NCBI RefSeq assembly: GCF_026914265.1
Contig: NC_069134.1
Coordinates: forward strand, 15,903,205 to 15,967,204
Direction of reading: 5' to 3'
DNA: 64,000 bases
Origin: Mya arenaria
Taxonomy: Eukaryota > Mollusca > Bivalvia > Myida > Myidae
Under the pieces are notes generated by a model. The model was not told the origin of the DNA. It was given only the letters and a program-made list of their open reading frames with translations, and searched no databases. The first letter of the stretch is position 1. Each line of letters begins with the position of its first letter. The translations under genes and the position numbers were made by a program. Shown here one piece after another: positions 63,672 through 64,000 of this stretch.

Positions 63672-64000
63672 GGCCGAAGTGTTCCAATTTATGTAAAACT
63701 GTGAACTGCAGCCTTGCATGTATATATCGTTATGTTTTGACAGAATGAAATGAAGAAAAACCCACCAAACTCATAATTACTCGTTGAATATTTATGTTTT
63801 TGTGTACGGAACTAATATAAAATCACATTATCTGGTAATATTTCTTGTTTTTATGATGTTTTATAGATGCAATATGCTTTAACCCGGAATCCCGATCGGA
63901 ATAACTACCAACTTTTGGTACAAAGCAATTTGTACGTGAAGGATTTGCCATATCAAAAAGCGTGAGAAAAATCCGTCAACGTACAATTATTTGGACTACA
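63672..64000 (-). promoter_or_regulatory. Putative 5' UTR and promoter of TXNDC12
   Basis: Directly upstream of the TXNDC12 start. No specific motif could be supported; the transcription start is not visible from sequence alone. Confidence 0.4.

Overview
The window is nuclear DNA of an animal, most likely a bivalve mollusc. The genes have short coding exons with GT-AG introns and animal-type proteins. The spaces between them hold tandem repeats, tRNA-derived SINEs and small foldback elements of the kind common in bivalve genomes. The placement in bivalves is inference from repeat style and protein similarity. No intact virus-like element was recognised.

Layout, left to right. Positions 1-5311 are one 48-bp minisatellite whose left edge is outside the window. 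It is followed, same strand and same phase, by the last three coding exons of EIF2B2 (eIF2B beta, 5876-7073). A convergent, AT-rich spacer leads to ZNF367 (minus strand, four coding exons, 10324-14831). This is divergently paired across about 500 bp with a HABP4/SERBP1 homologue (plus strand, eight coding exons, 15336-20854). After a repeat-rich spacer comes LAS1L (minus strand, single exon, 25523-27013), divergently paired across 132 bp with SETD9 (plus strand, six coding exons, 27146-30935). The stretch 31-38.9 kb is gene-poor and holds a 73-bp satellite, diverged ~150-bp repeats, a perfect-looking hairpin and a palindromic TA-flanked MITE. Two tandem Tctex1-domain genes follow (38977-39594 and 44357-44935). 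Another repeat district lies at 45.6-51.6 kb, including a ~162-bp tandem element nested in an older repeat and a triplet of tRNA-like modules. The right end is TXNDC12 (ERp18-type ER thioredoxin, minus strand, seven coding exons, 52246-63671). Its introns hold a tRNA-Cys(GCA) gene, a textbook hAT-type MITE with an 8-bp target duplication, and tandem arrays of 48, 24 and 161 bp.

The most striking observation concerns the 48-bp minisatellite. Read on the plus strand, each unit encodes HAIALAAKHYSVP-like peptide, which is the conserved eIF2B-beta segment that should come immediately before the first visible EIF2B2 exon, and then continues into gtaagt/gtaact, a 5' splice site in exactly the right phase. 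The array therefore looks like an exon-intron junction of EIF2B2 amplified at least ~110 times in place, so the gene faces a ladder of in-frame candidate donor sites.

The genes do not form one pathway. Several are housekeeping: translation initiation (EIF2B2), ribosome-associated RNA binding (HABP4/SERBP1), rRNA processing (LAS1L) and ER redox folding (TXNDC12). Two divergent promoters are visible.
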